DNA of 64,000 nucleotides from Bacillota bacterium. GTDB lineage: Bacteria; Armatimonadota; HRBIN16. The position numbers and the translations under genes are program-made. Under the pieces are notes generated by a model that saw only the letters and a program-made list of their open reading frames with translations, had not been told where the DNA came from and made no database searches. This document shows positions 26,188 through 33,735 of the stretch, one piece after another. Where the stretch lies: assembly GCA_023511455.1 (NCBI GenBank), contig JAIMBJ010000003.1:62001-126000 (forward strand). The letters run 5' to 3'. Positions within the stretch are counted from its first letter, which is position 1. Every line of letters begins with the position of its first letter.

Positions 26188-26820
26188 GTGTTTCAGACAG
26201 GGGACCCGGTAGAGATACATTTCAGGACAGGTAACACCCTGGTGGCTTTGCACGGGACGCTGGTGCAGATGGTGCGTCCACTGATGGAGATACATCTGAA
26301 CAGCCAACCGCTTCACGACGGTCTGGTGAGGTCGGGCATCAACGTGCTGGTGGTCATCAGCGCGGGAACAGGGATTTACACCACCGAGGCAGTCATCCAG
26401 CGGTACCATCCTGCAGCCGGTCAGATTGTCGTTTGCGTCAACGGCTCCTTCCGCTTCCAGCAGAGGCGACAGCATGAGCGTTACCGGTGCAATATGCAGG
26501 TGCGCCTGCGTGCGGTTGGGGATACGGAGTGGATTACCGGAGAATGTCGGGACATCTCGGCAGGGGGTGCTCGCATCTACCTCGCGCAGGAGCTGGTTTT
26601 GCGCTCCAACACTCTGGAGTTGCTCTTTATCTCTCCGGGCAACCAGCAGGCGGTGCGTGCGGTAGCAGAAATCGTGCGGACGGGCAAGCTGCTGGACCAG
26701 GACGGTTGGGAAATCGGGGTGCGCTTTACCGAGATGAGCCGTATGGAGAAAATCCAGTTCGCGCGCTTGCTGCAACTGTGGGCAGACCCCCAGGACCGCG
26801 AGCCAGTGAGGCCTGATTAG
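26188..26820 (+). CDS. Soluble YcgR-like PilZ protein
   Basis: A 210-residue protein starting at GTG. It has an N-terminal beta-barrel-like domain (about 1-90) and a PilZ domain (about 90-200) with canonical motifs RRQHERYRC (RxxxR) and DISAGG (DxSxxG), so c-di-GMP binding is predicted. No TM helix. It is 67 nt after the TM PilZ gene. Its stop overlaps the stop of the convergent lipoprotein gene. Probable role: flagellar, pilus or exopolysaccharide control, not resolvable here. Confidence 0.88.
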   Translation: MFQTGDPVEIHFRTGNTLVALHGTLVQMVRPLMEIHLNSQPLHDGLVRSGINVLVVISAGTGIYTTEAVIQRYHPAAGQIVVCVNGSFRFQQRRQHERYRCNMQVRLRAVGDTEWITGECRDISAGGARIYLAQELVLRSNTLELLFISPGNQQAVRAVAEIVRTGKLLDQDGWEIGVRFTEMSRMEKIQFARLLQLWADPQDREPVRPD

Positions 26821-27581
26821 CTCCGCATGAGGTCTGCCAGCCTGTCCACCAGAACCGCTCCCTCAAACATCAGCGTTCCCTCGCCGATAGCCACCCGTTC
26901 GATGCGAACGGGCGCCCGGATACCGGAGAGGTCTATTAGTGGACGGTTCAGGAACAGCTCGGAAAGCAGCTCCCGAACCTTCTCGGGCACGGAAAGCCCT
27001 ACCACTTTCAGCTCCGTGTCCTCGAACCACACCTGCGAGCCTTCTTTAAGGCGCAGTCTGCCGCTCAACTCAGCCGAAAGCTTCACGCCCAGACGGGTAT
27101 ACACGTCGATGGATAAACGCATTTCGCCAGCGCGACTGCGGATCAGCAAATTGTCCAGACGAGATACCACCAGATTCCACGGCGAGCGCACAGGCGGTAA
27201 CAGACTGCTCAGGTAGGACTGCAGAACCTCGTCGTCCATGCTGGCATGGAAGGATCCCTGCTTTGCCTGGAGCGGGGCGTCCTTCCGGTATTCGATGTCT
27301 TCCAGTTCCACCACCAGTTCGCGCAGGATAAGCCCTTGCTGAATCTCCACCCCCTCGCCGACAATGCGTGCTGCCCTCACTTTTCCCTGAAACATCTTTT
27401 CGTGCCTCCCCAGAAGGTATACGCGGTATCGTTTTGCCGGGGCGATGAGATGGGGCAGCTGTGCCTCCACGCGCTTTTCCGCTAAACGACGCGGGTTCAC
27501 TCCACAGCCGCTCACCGCTATCGCTACAACAAGAGCGATGACAGCTATCGCCTCTCTTTTCTTGCTTTCGGTGTTTTTCAT
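26817..27581 (-). CDS. DUF2993 (LmeA-like) lipoprotein
   Basis: A 254-residue exported protein. A basic start (MKNTESKKRE) and a hydrophobic helix end in the lipobox AVSGCG, so it should be lipid-anchored. The remainder is a beta-rich domain with alternating strands (RAARIVGEGVEIQQGLILRELVVELEDIEY ...) and the segment INRP-like FLNRPLIDLSGI, as seen in DUF2993 proteins. LmeA-like members bind phospholipids in the periplasm. Divergent from DUF2089 gene, convergent with PilZ. Confidence 0.72.
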   Translation of the reverse strand: MKNTESKKREAIAVIALVVAIAVSGCGVNPRRLAEKRVEAQLPHLIAPAKRYRVYLLGRHEKMFQGKVRAARIVGEGVEIQQGLILRELVVELEDIEYRKDAPLQAKQGSFHASMDDEVLQSYLSSLLPPVRSPWNLVVSRLDNLLIRSRAGEMRLSIDVYTRLGVKLSAELSGRLRLKEGSQVWFEDTELKVVGLSVPEKVRELLSELFLNRPLIDLSGIRAPVRIERVAIGEGTLMFEGAVLVDRLADLMRS

Positions 27582-27693
27582 GGTAAGCCGATATCAGTAT
27601 ACCCAATATTCAGTTGGTAGCAGGGGGCTTCCTTTTTCCTGGTCAGGCGATTGATTATTTTCATAAAAATCTTGAAAATTTTTTCATAGACAC

Positions 27694-27722
27694 TTGATTT
27701 TTTGAATATGAGCGTGTATAAT
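27694..27722 (+). promoter_or_regulatory. Promoter of the DUF2089-DUF4097 operon
   Basis: TTGATT (27694-27699), 17-nt spacer, perfect TATAAT (27717-27722). The region 27650-27725 is strikingly AT-rich compared with its surroundings, which would help melting. Confidence 0.75.
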
Positions 27723-27745
27723 CTAAAACAGTGGAGGTGATAGAC

Positions 27746-28138
27746 ATGTACTCCGTTCCTGCAAGATGTCCGGTGTGCGGTGGCAATCTGCAGATACGCG
27801 AAGTGGTATGCGAAAGCTGCGGCACGCAGATGCGCGGTCAATTCGCGGCGTCTACCTGCCGGTATTGCGGGCTGGACCCGGAGCAGCAGCAGTTTTTGGA
27901 GGTGTTTTTGCGTTGCCGCGGAGTGTATAACTGCGTCGAGCGCGAGTTGAATATCTCGTATCCGACGGTGAAAGCCCGACTGGAGTCCCTGTTGCAGGCA
28001 CTCGGGTTATCGGCCGTGGGCGAGGAGAAGGCAGAAGAGATGGATGTGCAGGAGCGCCGGAAGGCGATTCTGGATGCTCTGGAGCGTGGCGAAATCACCG
28101 CAGAAGAGGCGGCGGATGCGTTGCGCCAGTTGCGGTAG
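27746..28138 (+). CDS. DUF2089 zinc-ribbon regulator-like protein
   Basis: A 130-residue protein. ATG 27746 has GGAGGTGA 5 nt upstream. Four Cys pairs (CPVCGG, CESCG, then CRYCG) form zinc ribbons, followed by a helix-turn-helix-like part (LEVFLRCRGVYNCVERELNISYPTVKARLE). The end is a short helical module with GEITAEEAADALRQL. DUF2089 proteins are predicted transcription factors and often precede DUF4097 genes, as here (12 nt apart). It is probably the regulator of its own operon. Confidence 0.88.
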   Translation: MYSVPARCPVCGGNLQIREVVCESCGTQMRGQFAASTCRYCGLDPEQQQFLEVFLRCRGVYNCVERELNISYPTVKARLESLLQALGLSAVGEEKAEEMDVQERRKAILDALERGEITAEEAADALRQLR

Positions 28139-28150
28139 GAGGTGTATCCC

Positions 28151-29329
28151 ATGAACGAGGAACTGCAGCGAATCTTGCGCATGGTGCGCGAGGGCAAACT
28201 CACCCCGGAGCAAGCGCAGATGCTCATCGAGGCGCTGATGACCAAGCCGGGCGGTGAAAAAACAAAGCGCAAGGAAGAAGCTGCCTTCGAGGAGGCGATG
28301 GAGCAGCTGCGCAAAGCCTTTCAGGGCGTGGACTGGAAACGCATTCAACAGGAGTGGCGACGTATCAGCGAGGAAATCCGCGAGCAGACCCGCCGCGGCT
28401 GGGAAGAGGCACAGCGTGCTTTTCGTGGCATGGGACGCTGGGATATCGACCTGCGGCTGGGCACGGTGCAGGACATAGAGTTTGAGCAGACCGTGGATAT
28501 CCCTGCGGGCGCACGCCTCATTGTGCAAAACGTGCTCGGTGACGTGCGAGTGCGCGGACAGGAAGGCGCGACGCAGATGCGTGTGCACGCCGAAGGTGCC
28601 ATTCGCGCTGAAGGCACGGAGCAAGCCGAGCAGGGTGCGGGAGCGTGGGCACCGGTCATCGAGCAGCGCGGCGATGTGGTGTTCGTGCGCCTGGCACGAG
28701 CGGGGAAGTTCGCCTCTGCCGACGTGGATATCACTGTGCCAACAGGCGTCTCTTTAGAGATACAGTCTACAGCCGGTGACGTGTTGGTGGAAGGTACAGG
28801 GTCACCCGTGAGCGTGGAGAGCGCAAGCGGCGACATCACCATACGCGAGGCGAGCGGCAAAGTGCGCCTGATTTCCGCCAGTGGCGACGTCACGCTGGAG
28901 AGGAGTGAAACAGAGAGCGCGCACCTTGAGGCGCAAAGCGGAGACATTCATTGTGTGGCATGCGCCTGCACAGGGGCAGAGGGCTTGCGTGCTCGCACCG
29001 CCAGCGGCGATATCGTCGTGCAGCAGCTGCGCGCAAAACAGGTATCTCTGGCTTCCGCCAGCGGTGACATCCGTCTGGAGTTTGGCGAGCCGTTCTGCGG
29101 AGAGGCAAACCTGCAGACCGCCAGCGGTGATGTGACGATAGGGTTGCCACAGGGTTCGGCGTGCACCGTGCGCGTCATCTCTACCGACGGCGATGTGCAG
29201 AACCAGCTGGGAATCACTCTTGCGCGCAACGAACGTGGCGAATGGGAGGGCACCTTTGGCACAGGCGCGGAGGTCGGCACACTGGTGGCTCGCACGATCC
29301 GCGGAGACGTGATACTGCGCGCTCTGTAA
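28151..29329 (+). CDS. DUF4097 beta-helix-like protein
   Basis: A 392-residue protein. TAGGAGGT lies 7 nt before ATG 28151. The first about 35 residues form a helical module with GKLTPEQAQMLIEAL, the same type as at the end of the DUF2089 protein. A charged helical linker follows (to about 100). Residues about 160-390 are the DUF4097 repeat, with at least six S-G-D turns (ASGDITI, ASGDVTL, QSGDIH, ASGDIVV, ASGDIRL, ASGDVTI), forming a right-handed parallel beta structure. No signal peptide, so probably cytosolic. Function not established for the family. Confidence 0.85.
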   Translation: MNEELQRILRMVREGKLTPEQAQMLIEALMTKPGGEKTKRKEEAAFEEAMEQLRKAFQGVDWKRIQQEWRRISEEIREQTRRGWEEAQRAFRGMGRWDIDLRLGTVQDIEFEQTVDIPAGARLIVQNVLGDVRVRGQEGATQMRVHAEGAIRAEGTEQAEQGAGAWAPVIEQRGDVVFVRLARAGKFASADVDITVPTGVSLEIQSTAGDVLVEGTGSPVSVESASGDITIREASGKVRLISASGDVTLERSETESAHLEAQSGDIHCVACACTGAEGLRARTASGDIVVQQLRAKQVSLASASGDIRLEFGEPFCGEANLQTASGDVTIGLPQGSACTVRVISTDGDVQNQLGITLARNERGEWEGTFGTGAEVGTLVARTIRGDVILRAL

Positions 29330-29373
29330 GCCTTTATCGCAACAACAAAAAAAGAAGATACCCCCTGACCTTG

Positions 29374-29403
29374 GACGCTGGGAAATAACCAGCGTCTTTT
29401 TTT
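29374..29403 (+). terminator. Intrinsic terminator of the DUF2089-DUF4097 operon
   Basis: Perfect stem GACGCTGG/CCAGCGTC with a 7-nt loop followed by seven or more T. Confidence 0.92.
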
Positions 29404-29411
29404 CGCGACGG

Positions 29412-29441
29412 TTGACAGCACGCGGGTGGTCGTGTTATCTT
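29412..29441 (+). promoter_or_regulatory. Promoter before the zinc-ribbon membrane protein, with inverted repeat
   Basis: TTGACA (29412-29417), an 18-nt spacer and TATCTT (29436-29441). An inverted repeat CGTGTT/AACACG (29431-29448) overlaps the -10 region and could be an operator. Confidence 0.6.
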
Positions 29442-29473
29442 AAACACGATAATCCGCAAAAGGGGGTCTAGCC

Positions 29474-30232
29474 ATGGCACAGCCGACCCGTGCCGAAGTG
29501 ATAGAGGCGGAGTTACAACGCATCATCCCCATCGTCATTACGGGGATTGTGGTGCTCCTCGTCGGGCTGTTCTTGCTGTATCTGTCCACTATTGCTGCGT
29601 GGATGCCGTTCATCATCGGGGTAATTGTCACCCTAGCAGGCGTGGGCATCGCCGGGTACGGCGGCTGGCAATATATGCAGGTGAACAACTTGCCTGCGTA
29701 TCGCGCGCTATGTCCGTACTGTGAGAAGCCTACTCTGTTCGTGGCTCCGCCTACAGAAGACTACACCTGTGAACACTGCCACCGGGTGGTGGCAATAGAG
29801 GGTGGACAGGTAGTGCCTCCGCTGGTACTGGTGTGCCGGCACTGCGGCACGCCGCAGAAGGTGTCGCCTCGTGCGAAAATGTTCATCTGCGACAACTGCA
29901 ACGGGCAGAACGACCTGAAACCCGCTGCCCGACCTGGTGTCGCAACGGCGCCTGTGGGCGCGGCAGAAGAGAGCCTCGAGTACACTACCTACGACCTAGT
30001 GCTGGTGGATGCCGGGCATGATACGGAAGAGGTGCTGGATATACTGTGCACCATTCTGGCTGCGCCGCGCGACCATTGTCGGGGTATTCTGAAGGACCTG
30101 CCGATGGTGATTCTGGTAGACCTGCCCCGACGCAAGGCAGATTCCTACCGCAGGATGCTGCGCGAGGCGGGGGCAACCGCAGAGGTGCATCCTACGGGAC
30201 AGTACCGTCCGCCCGCCAGGCACGACATGTAG
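29474..30232 (+). CDS. Two-helix membrane protein with zinc ribbons and L7/L12-like C-terminal domain
   Basis: A 252-residue protein. Two TM helices (about 18-67) are followed by CPYCEKP ... CEHCHR and CRHCG ... CDNCN ribbons (about 76-150). The last about 75 residues (YDLVLVDAGHDTEEVLDIL, DHCRGILKDLPMVILVDL, ADSYRRMLREAGATAEV) follow the beta-alpha-alpha-beta-alpha order of the ribosomal L7/L12 C-terminal (ClpS-like) fold. The ending EAGATAEV parallels the end of L12. The combination is unusual. Function unknown; a membrane-tethered partner binding role is possible. ATG is preceded by a GGGG-type weak site. Confidence 0.75.
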   Translation: MAQPTRAEVIEAELQRIIPIVITGIVVLLVGLFLLYLSTIAAWMPFIIGVIVTLAGVGIAGYGGWQYMQVNNLPAYRALCPYCEKPTLFVAPPTEDYTCEHCHRVVAIEGGQVVPPLVLVCRHCGTPQKVSPRAKMFICDNCNGQNDLKPAARPGVATAPVGAAEESLEYTTYDLVLVDAGHDTEEVLDILCTILAAPRDHCRGILKDLPMVILVDLPRRKADSYRRMLREAGATAEVHPTGQYRPPARHDM

Positions 30233-30235
30233 CCG

Positions 30236-30264
30236 AAAAAGTCCCCCCTTCTGCTGAAGGGGGG
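30236..30264 (-). terminator. Intrinsic terminator of the riboswitch-controlled prepilin gene
   Basis: On the minus strand, stem CCCCCCTT/AAGGGGGG with a 6-nt loop is followed by ACTTTTT. It can also act on the plus-strand gene that ends just upstream, though without a T-run. Confidence 0.8.
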
Positions 30265-30308
30265 ATATAGCAATTCAACGCACGTTAAGCAGGAGGAACT
30301 CGTAAGCC

Positions 30309-31058
30309 TTAATCGCGGGTGAAGTGAGCGTCGGTCATCTGCGTTTGGGTCATGGGTTTGACATGTCCGTCGCAAAAGACCACGTTCGCGAACCCGCGAT
30401 GTTTTACAACCTGTGCGGTAGCGTCCACATCCTTCCGGTTATCGATGTGCCGGAAGTCCACCGTGGGGTTGTCCCACCACATGGAGGGCGGGTCGATGTA
30501 GGGCGTCTCCCACATGGTGCCGTCGCCGCCGTACCACGGCACGTTATAAAAGCCGCTATCCGCGAACATTACCTTCTCTGCAGGGCGCGGGAGCGATCCT
30601 TCCGATGCAGGGTTCTGCAGGTTGGGCCAGGTGCCCCAGTTGAAGCTGATGTAGATGTCCGACCCGATGTAACCCCAGTTGTAGCCGTAACCGTTGCCAT
30701 CGCCGAACCGGGTGCGCCCGCCCCAGCTGGGACATCGCTGAATCTGCCCGTTTTTCATATAGGGGTAGAGCAGACTCTGGTTTTTGTCCCAGACGTTGGA
30801 TTGCACCTCCCGCCCGAACCAGCACTGCCGCAGCGAGCCGCTATAGGCGTACTGGGCGATGGGGTAGGTCTGGTCGTAGTCCTGAACATACATCAGCGTT
30901 GCCAGACCGAGTTGCTTCATGTTGCTGAGGCAGCTGGTTTGACGGGCTTTTTCGCGCGCCTGCGCGAAGACGGGGAAGAGGATGGCTGCCAGTATCGCGA
31001 TAATCGCGATAACTACCAGCAGCTCAATCAGCGTAAAGGCGTTGCGTTTGTCAGGCAT
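30309..31058 (-). CDS. Prepilin-like protein (DUF1559/H-X9-DG family), riboswitch-linked
   Basis: A 249-residue type IV pilin-like protein. The leader is MPDKRNA, so position -1 is Ala instead of the usual Gly, followed by [20 protein letters not shown] with Glu at mature position 5. [21 protein letters not shown] and DYDQTYP follow. Near the end, [13 protein letters not shown] is an exact H-X9-DG motif. GGAGGG precedes ATG 31058. It is the only gene downstream of the cobalamin riboswitch at 31258-31379 and has its own terminator, so the transcript is monocistronic. It has no LacI gene beside it, unlike the other two prepilins. Confidence 0.9.
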   Translation of the reverse strand: MPDKRNAFTLIELLVVIAIIAILAAILFPVFAQAREKARQTSCLSNMKQLGLATLMYVQDYDQTYPIAQYAYSGSLRQCWFGREVQSNVWDKNQSLLYPYMKNGQIQRCPSWGGRTRFGDGNGYGYNWGYIGSDIYISFNWGTWPNLQNPASEGSLPRPAEKVMFADSGFYNVPWYGGDGTMWETPYIDPPSMWWDNPTVDFRHIDNRKDVDATAQVVKHRGFANVVFCDGHVKPMTQTQMTDAHFTRD

Positions 31059-31143
31059 GTTTCCCTCCTCACGAAAAAATAATCACCGCTGACGACGTGC
31101 GGAGGGAAACGTCGCCGCGCGGTGGTGGCGTACGGCGCGTCAA

Positions 31144-31174
31144 CAAAAAACCTGATGCCCTTTCGCACCAGGTT
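31144..31174 (-). terminator. Riboswitch expression-platform terminator
   Basis: On the minus strand, stem AACCTG/CAGGTT with loop GTGCGAAAGGGCAT (partly paired) is followed by TTTTTTG. It lies 84 nt downstream of the aptamer's P1 stem and 86 nt before the prepilin ATG, so it is placed to control the gene. Confidence 0.75.
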
Positions 31175-31257
31175 GGTTGAAACGCGCCCGATATTCACCT
31201 TCGGGTCACGTCCCCCTCCCTCCGCGAAGGGGTACCCTGCGATTGCAGGGAGTGACC

Positions 31258-31379
31258 AGCCGTCGCCGGGCATTCGGGCTCGCCTCCTGAACGGAGACAC
31301 ACCGCAGCGGGCCTGCGCCGGATTCTCACCGGACTTCCCCCGATATTTCAGCCTCAATGCGATTGAGGCGCAGACGGCT
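31258..31379 (-). ncRNA. Cobalamin riboswitch aptamer
   Basis: Minus strand. The core GGTGAGAATCCGGCGC (31315-31330) is followed by AGGCCCGCTGCGGTGTG, the hallmark of adenosylcobalamin aptamers. AGCCCGAATGCCCGGC (31265-31280) matches the B12 box. Closing P1 arms AGCCGTC (31373-31379 on the complement) and GACGGCT (31258-31264) pair perfectly. A promoter at 31402-31430 fires into it, a terminator follows at 31144-31174, and the next gene is a prepilin. Known relatives control B12 synthesis and uptake or B12-independent isozymes. Confidence 0.92.
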
Positions 31380-31401
31380 TACCCTTATTGGTTTTAGTGA
31401 T

Positions 31402-31430
31402 AGTGTATCACGCTTGTGTCCGGTTGTCAA
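31402..31430 (-). promoter_or_regulatory. Promoter of the riboswitch-prepilin transcript
   Basis: Minus strand: perfect TTGACA (31425-31430), 17-nt spacer, TACACT (31402-31407). Predicted start is about 15 nt before the aptamer P1 stem. Confidence 0.8.
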
Positions 31431-31496
31431 CGGTCATCGAGGGTGTTCGATAAAATCTCACTAAAGTCGCCTGCAAAAAAAACTGCGCCTCGAGGA

Positions 31497-31620
31497 GCCT
31501 TCTGTAGCCGCAGGCTTCAGACTGCGTACCTGGAAGGCGAACCTCTCGTGAGCCGAACCCCCACCCGACCTCCCCGCGGACGGGGAGGTGGCAACGGCTT
31601 GGCAGGAGCCTCGCCCTCTC
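31497..31620 (-). repeat. Dispersed intergenic repeat, copy B
   Basis: The reverse complement carries GAGGGCGAGGCTCC, GAGGTTCGCC, GTACGCAG and TGAAGCCTGCGGCTACAGAAG in the same order as copy A. It includes an extra hairpin ACCTCCCCGTCCGCGGGGAGGT in its middle. It fills the otherwise empty stretch between the riboswitch promoter and the subtilisin gene. Confidence 0.7.
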
Positions 31621-31624
31621 CAGC

Positions 31625-31654
31625 TTGACGCCAGTATGCCACGTGGCGTAAGAT
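31625..31654 (+). promoter_or_regulatory. Putative promoter of the subtilisin gene
   Basis: TTGACG (31625-31630), 18-nt spacer, TAAGAT (31649-31654), 45 nt before the ATG. Confidence 0.5.
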
Positions 31655-31698
31655 AGATACTGGCTGTTTGTTTCGTTTTAAGGAAGGGGAGGCAAAAA

Positions 31699-33735
31699 AT
31701 GAGGCGTCTTTTCTTGCTGATATTGCTCCTGTTCTGTGTGCCACTGGGTGCAGAACACTCGAAGGAACCGATTCTGACCTCGCAAACTCGTGTGCTTGCC
31801 TCGCCGGACCGCATTATTGTGCGTTTTGCGCACCCGGCGGCGCAGAAAGCAGTGCAGCAGCTGGGATACCGCACGCTGCGTCAAATCCCACAGCTGGGCT
31901 ACGCGGTGCTGAACGTGCCATACGGGCAGGTGGACGAGACCATCGCCCTGCTGAAGGCAAAAGGGCTGGTGCGCGAGGCGTATCCCGACCGCGCCTACCG
32001 CATGGCGTACATCCCCAATGACCCCCTGGTGCCGAACCAGTGGAACCTGTTCCGGATGAACGTGCCCGCTGCATGGGACATCACGCAGGGTAATCAGGAT
32101 GTGGTGGTGGCGGTGCTGGATACCGGTGTGGACTACACTCACCTCGAACTGGTTCCCAACATCTGGCGCAACCCGGGCGAAATCCCCGAGAACGGCATCG
32201 ACGATGAACACAACGGCTTTGTGGACGACGACCTCGGCTGGGATTTCGCCTACGGCGATCGCGACCCGATGGACGACCACGGACACGGCACCGCCTGCGC
32301 AGGCATTATCGCGGCAGCGGGAGATAACGGCTATCAAATGGCAGGCATCGCCTATCGATGCCGTATCATGTGCGTGAAAATCGGGCTTTCGAACGGTTAC
32401 TCATACGACTCGATGTTCGCCCCCGGCGTGGTATACGCGGCGGATATGGGGGCGAAGGTGCAAAGCATCAGCTACTTCAGCGACGACCTCACGCCGCTGC
32501 TTCGTGCCGCCGTTGATTACGCCTGGAGCAAAGGCTGTCTGGTCATCGCGGCGGCGGGCAACTTCGACGAGCCGTACCCCATCTACCCCGCCGGTTATGA
32601 TAAAGCAGTGGCTGTGGCGGCGACCACCTCCGCCGACCGCAAGGCGAGTTTCTCTAACTACGGCACGTGGGTGGATGTCAGCGCGCCGGGTGTGGGCATC
32701 GTGGCAACTACGTGGGGCGGGGGATATACCGGGCGCTTCGCAGGAACTTCTGCGGCGACACCGAACGCGGCGGGCGTCGCGGCGTTGCTGTGGTCTCTCC
32801 AGCCGAACGCCCCTGTGCAGAGCATCCGCATGGCGCTGGAATACTCCTCTCTACCGCTGAATGACCCTGTGGTGGGCTATTTCTCGAACTACGGGCGAGT
32901 GGATGCCTGGTCTGCCCTTCGTCTGCTGCCCTCACTGAACCCCTGGTACCCGACCTCGCCGACCATTCACTGGATCAGCCCGCACCGTTTGCCTGTTACC
33001 GGTGGGGTGGTCACCATTTTCGGACGCGGCTTCGGGTGGGACGCGAACGCAGGAGCGGTGCTGCTGCAAGGCAGACAGCTGGTGACGTTATCATCCCGTC
33101 CTGTCCCTCGCCCGCGACAGGGTCTGCGCGTGCTGGAATGGAGCGACTCACGCATCGTGGTTCAGGTACCGAATGGGGCGATATCGGGGTGGCTACAGGT
33201 GCGCGTGCATGGCAGAACCTCCAATCGCCGCTGGCTGGCGTTGGATCCGTCATCTACTGCCTGCGCCACCGCGCCGAGCGACGCGGGCATCGCTGGGCGC
33301 TACGGACAGGGGGCACAGCTCAGCGGCGGCTACGCAGAGCTGCTGGAAGCGGACGGTAAAGCTCTGGTTGCCCGTCCCCGCACGGACAACAGCAAGACCA
33401 TCGAGCTGAGACTGCTGGTGCGTGGGCTGGACAGAAACGGCGTGTCCTCTATTTCCTGTGAATACCTGCGCCAGTATGTCGGCGTGGGAGACAGCGTGGT
33501 GGAGAGCGTGCAGCTGTACGACTTCAGCACTGGCAGCTATCCGTATGGCGTATGGGTAGAGGTGTACAGCGCTCGCGCAAACGCGCACGCTGGCGAGACG
33601 CTGCGCTTCAGCCTGCCTGCGCCCGCGAGCCGGTGGGTCTCCTATGAAGGCGACCTGTTCGTCAGGATTGTGGTGAACACCGGCAACGCGGACGCCCGGC
33701 TGCTCATCGATAAGCTATGGTTTCTCTGGCAGTAG
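31699..33735 (+). CDS. Secreted subtilisin-like (S8) serine protease with IPT/TIG domain
   Basis: A 678-residue exported protease. The signal peptide is LFLLILLLFCVPLGA. An inhibitor-like propeptide spans about 30-110 (RIIVRFAHPAAQKAVQQLG). The catalytic triad is visible: D141 (AVLDTGVDYTHLE), H196 (DHGHGTACAG) and S351 (GTSAATPNAAG), with oxyanion N288 (AAAGN). After the catalytic domain an IPT/TIG domain is evident (PTIHWISPHRLPVTGG, VTIFGRGFG). The rest is a beta-rich C-terminal region. It is convergent with the metallopeptidase gene and overlaps its 3' end by 21 nt. Confidence 0.93.
   Translation: MRRLFLLILLLFCVPLGAEHSKEPILTSQTRVLASPDRIIVRFAHPAAQKAVQQLGYRTLRQIPQLGYAVLNVPYGQVDETIALLKAKGLVREAYPDRAYRMAYIPNDPLVPNQWNLFRMNVPAAWDITQGNQDVVVAVLDTGVDYTHLELVPNIWRNPGEIPENGIDDEHNGFVDDDLGWDFAYGDRDPMDDHGHGTACAGIIAAAGDNGYQMAGIAYRCRIMCVKIGLSNGYSYDSMFAPGVVYAADMGAKVQSISYFSDDLTPLLRAAVDYAWSKGCLVIAAAGNFDEPYPIYPAGYDKAVAVAATTSADRKASFSNYGTWVDVSAPGVGIVATTWGGGYTGRFAGTSAATPNAAGVAALLWSLQPNAPVQSIRMALEYSSLPLNDPVVGYFSNYGRVDAWSALRLLPSLNPWYPTSPTIHWISPHRLPVTGGVVTIFGRGFGWDANAGAVLLQGRQLVTLSSRPVPRPRQGLRVLEWSDSRIVVQVPNGAISGWLQVRVHGRTSNRRWLALDPSSTACATAPSDAGIAGRYGQGAQLSGGYAELLEADGKALVARPRTDNSKTIELRLLVRGLDRNGVSSISCEYLRQYVGVGDSVVESVQLYDFSTGSYPYGVWVEVYSARANAHAGETLRFSLPAPASRWVSYEGDLFVRIVVNTGNADARLLIDKLWFLWQ

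Noticed and set aside
28142-28150. GTG start 9 nt upstream for the DUF4097 gene
   Set aside because: It lies inside the Shine-Dalgarno AGGAGGT; ATG 28151 is the sensible start.
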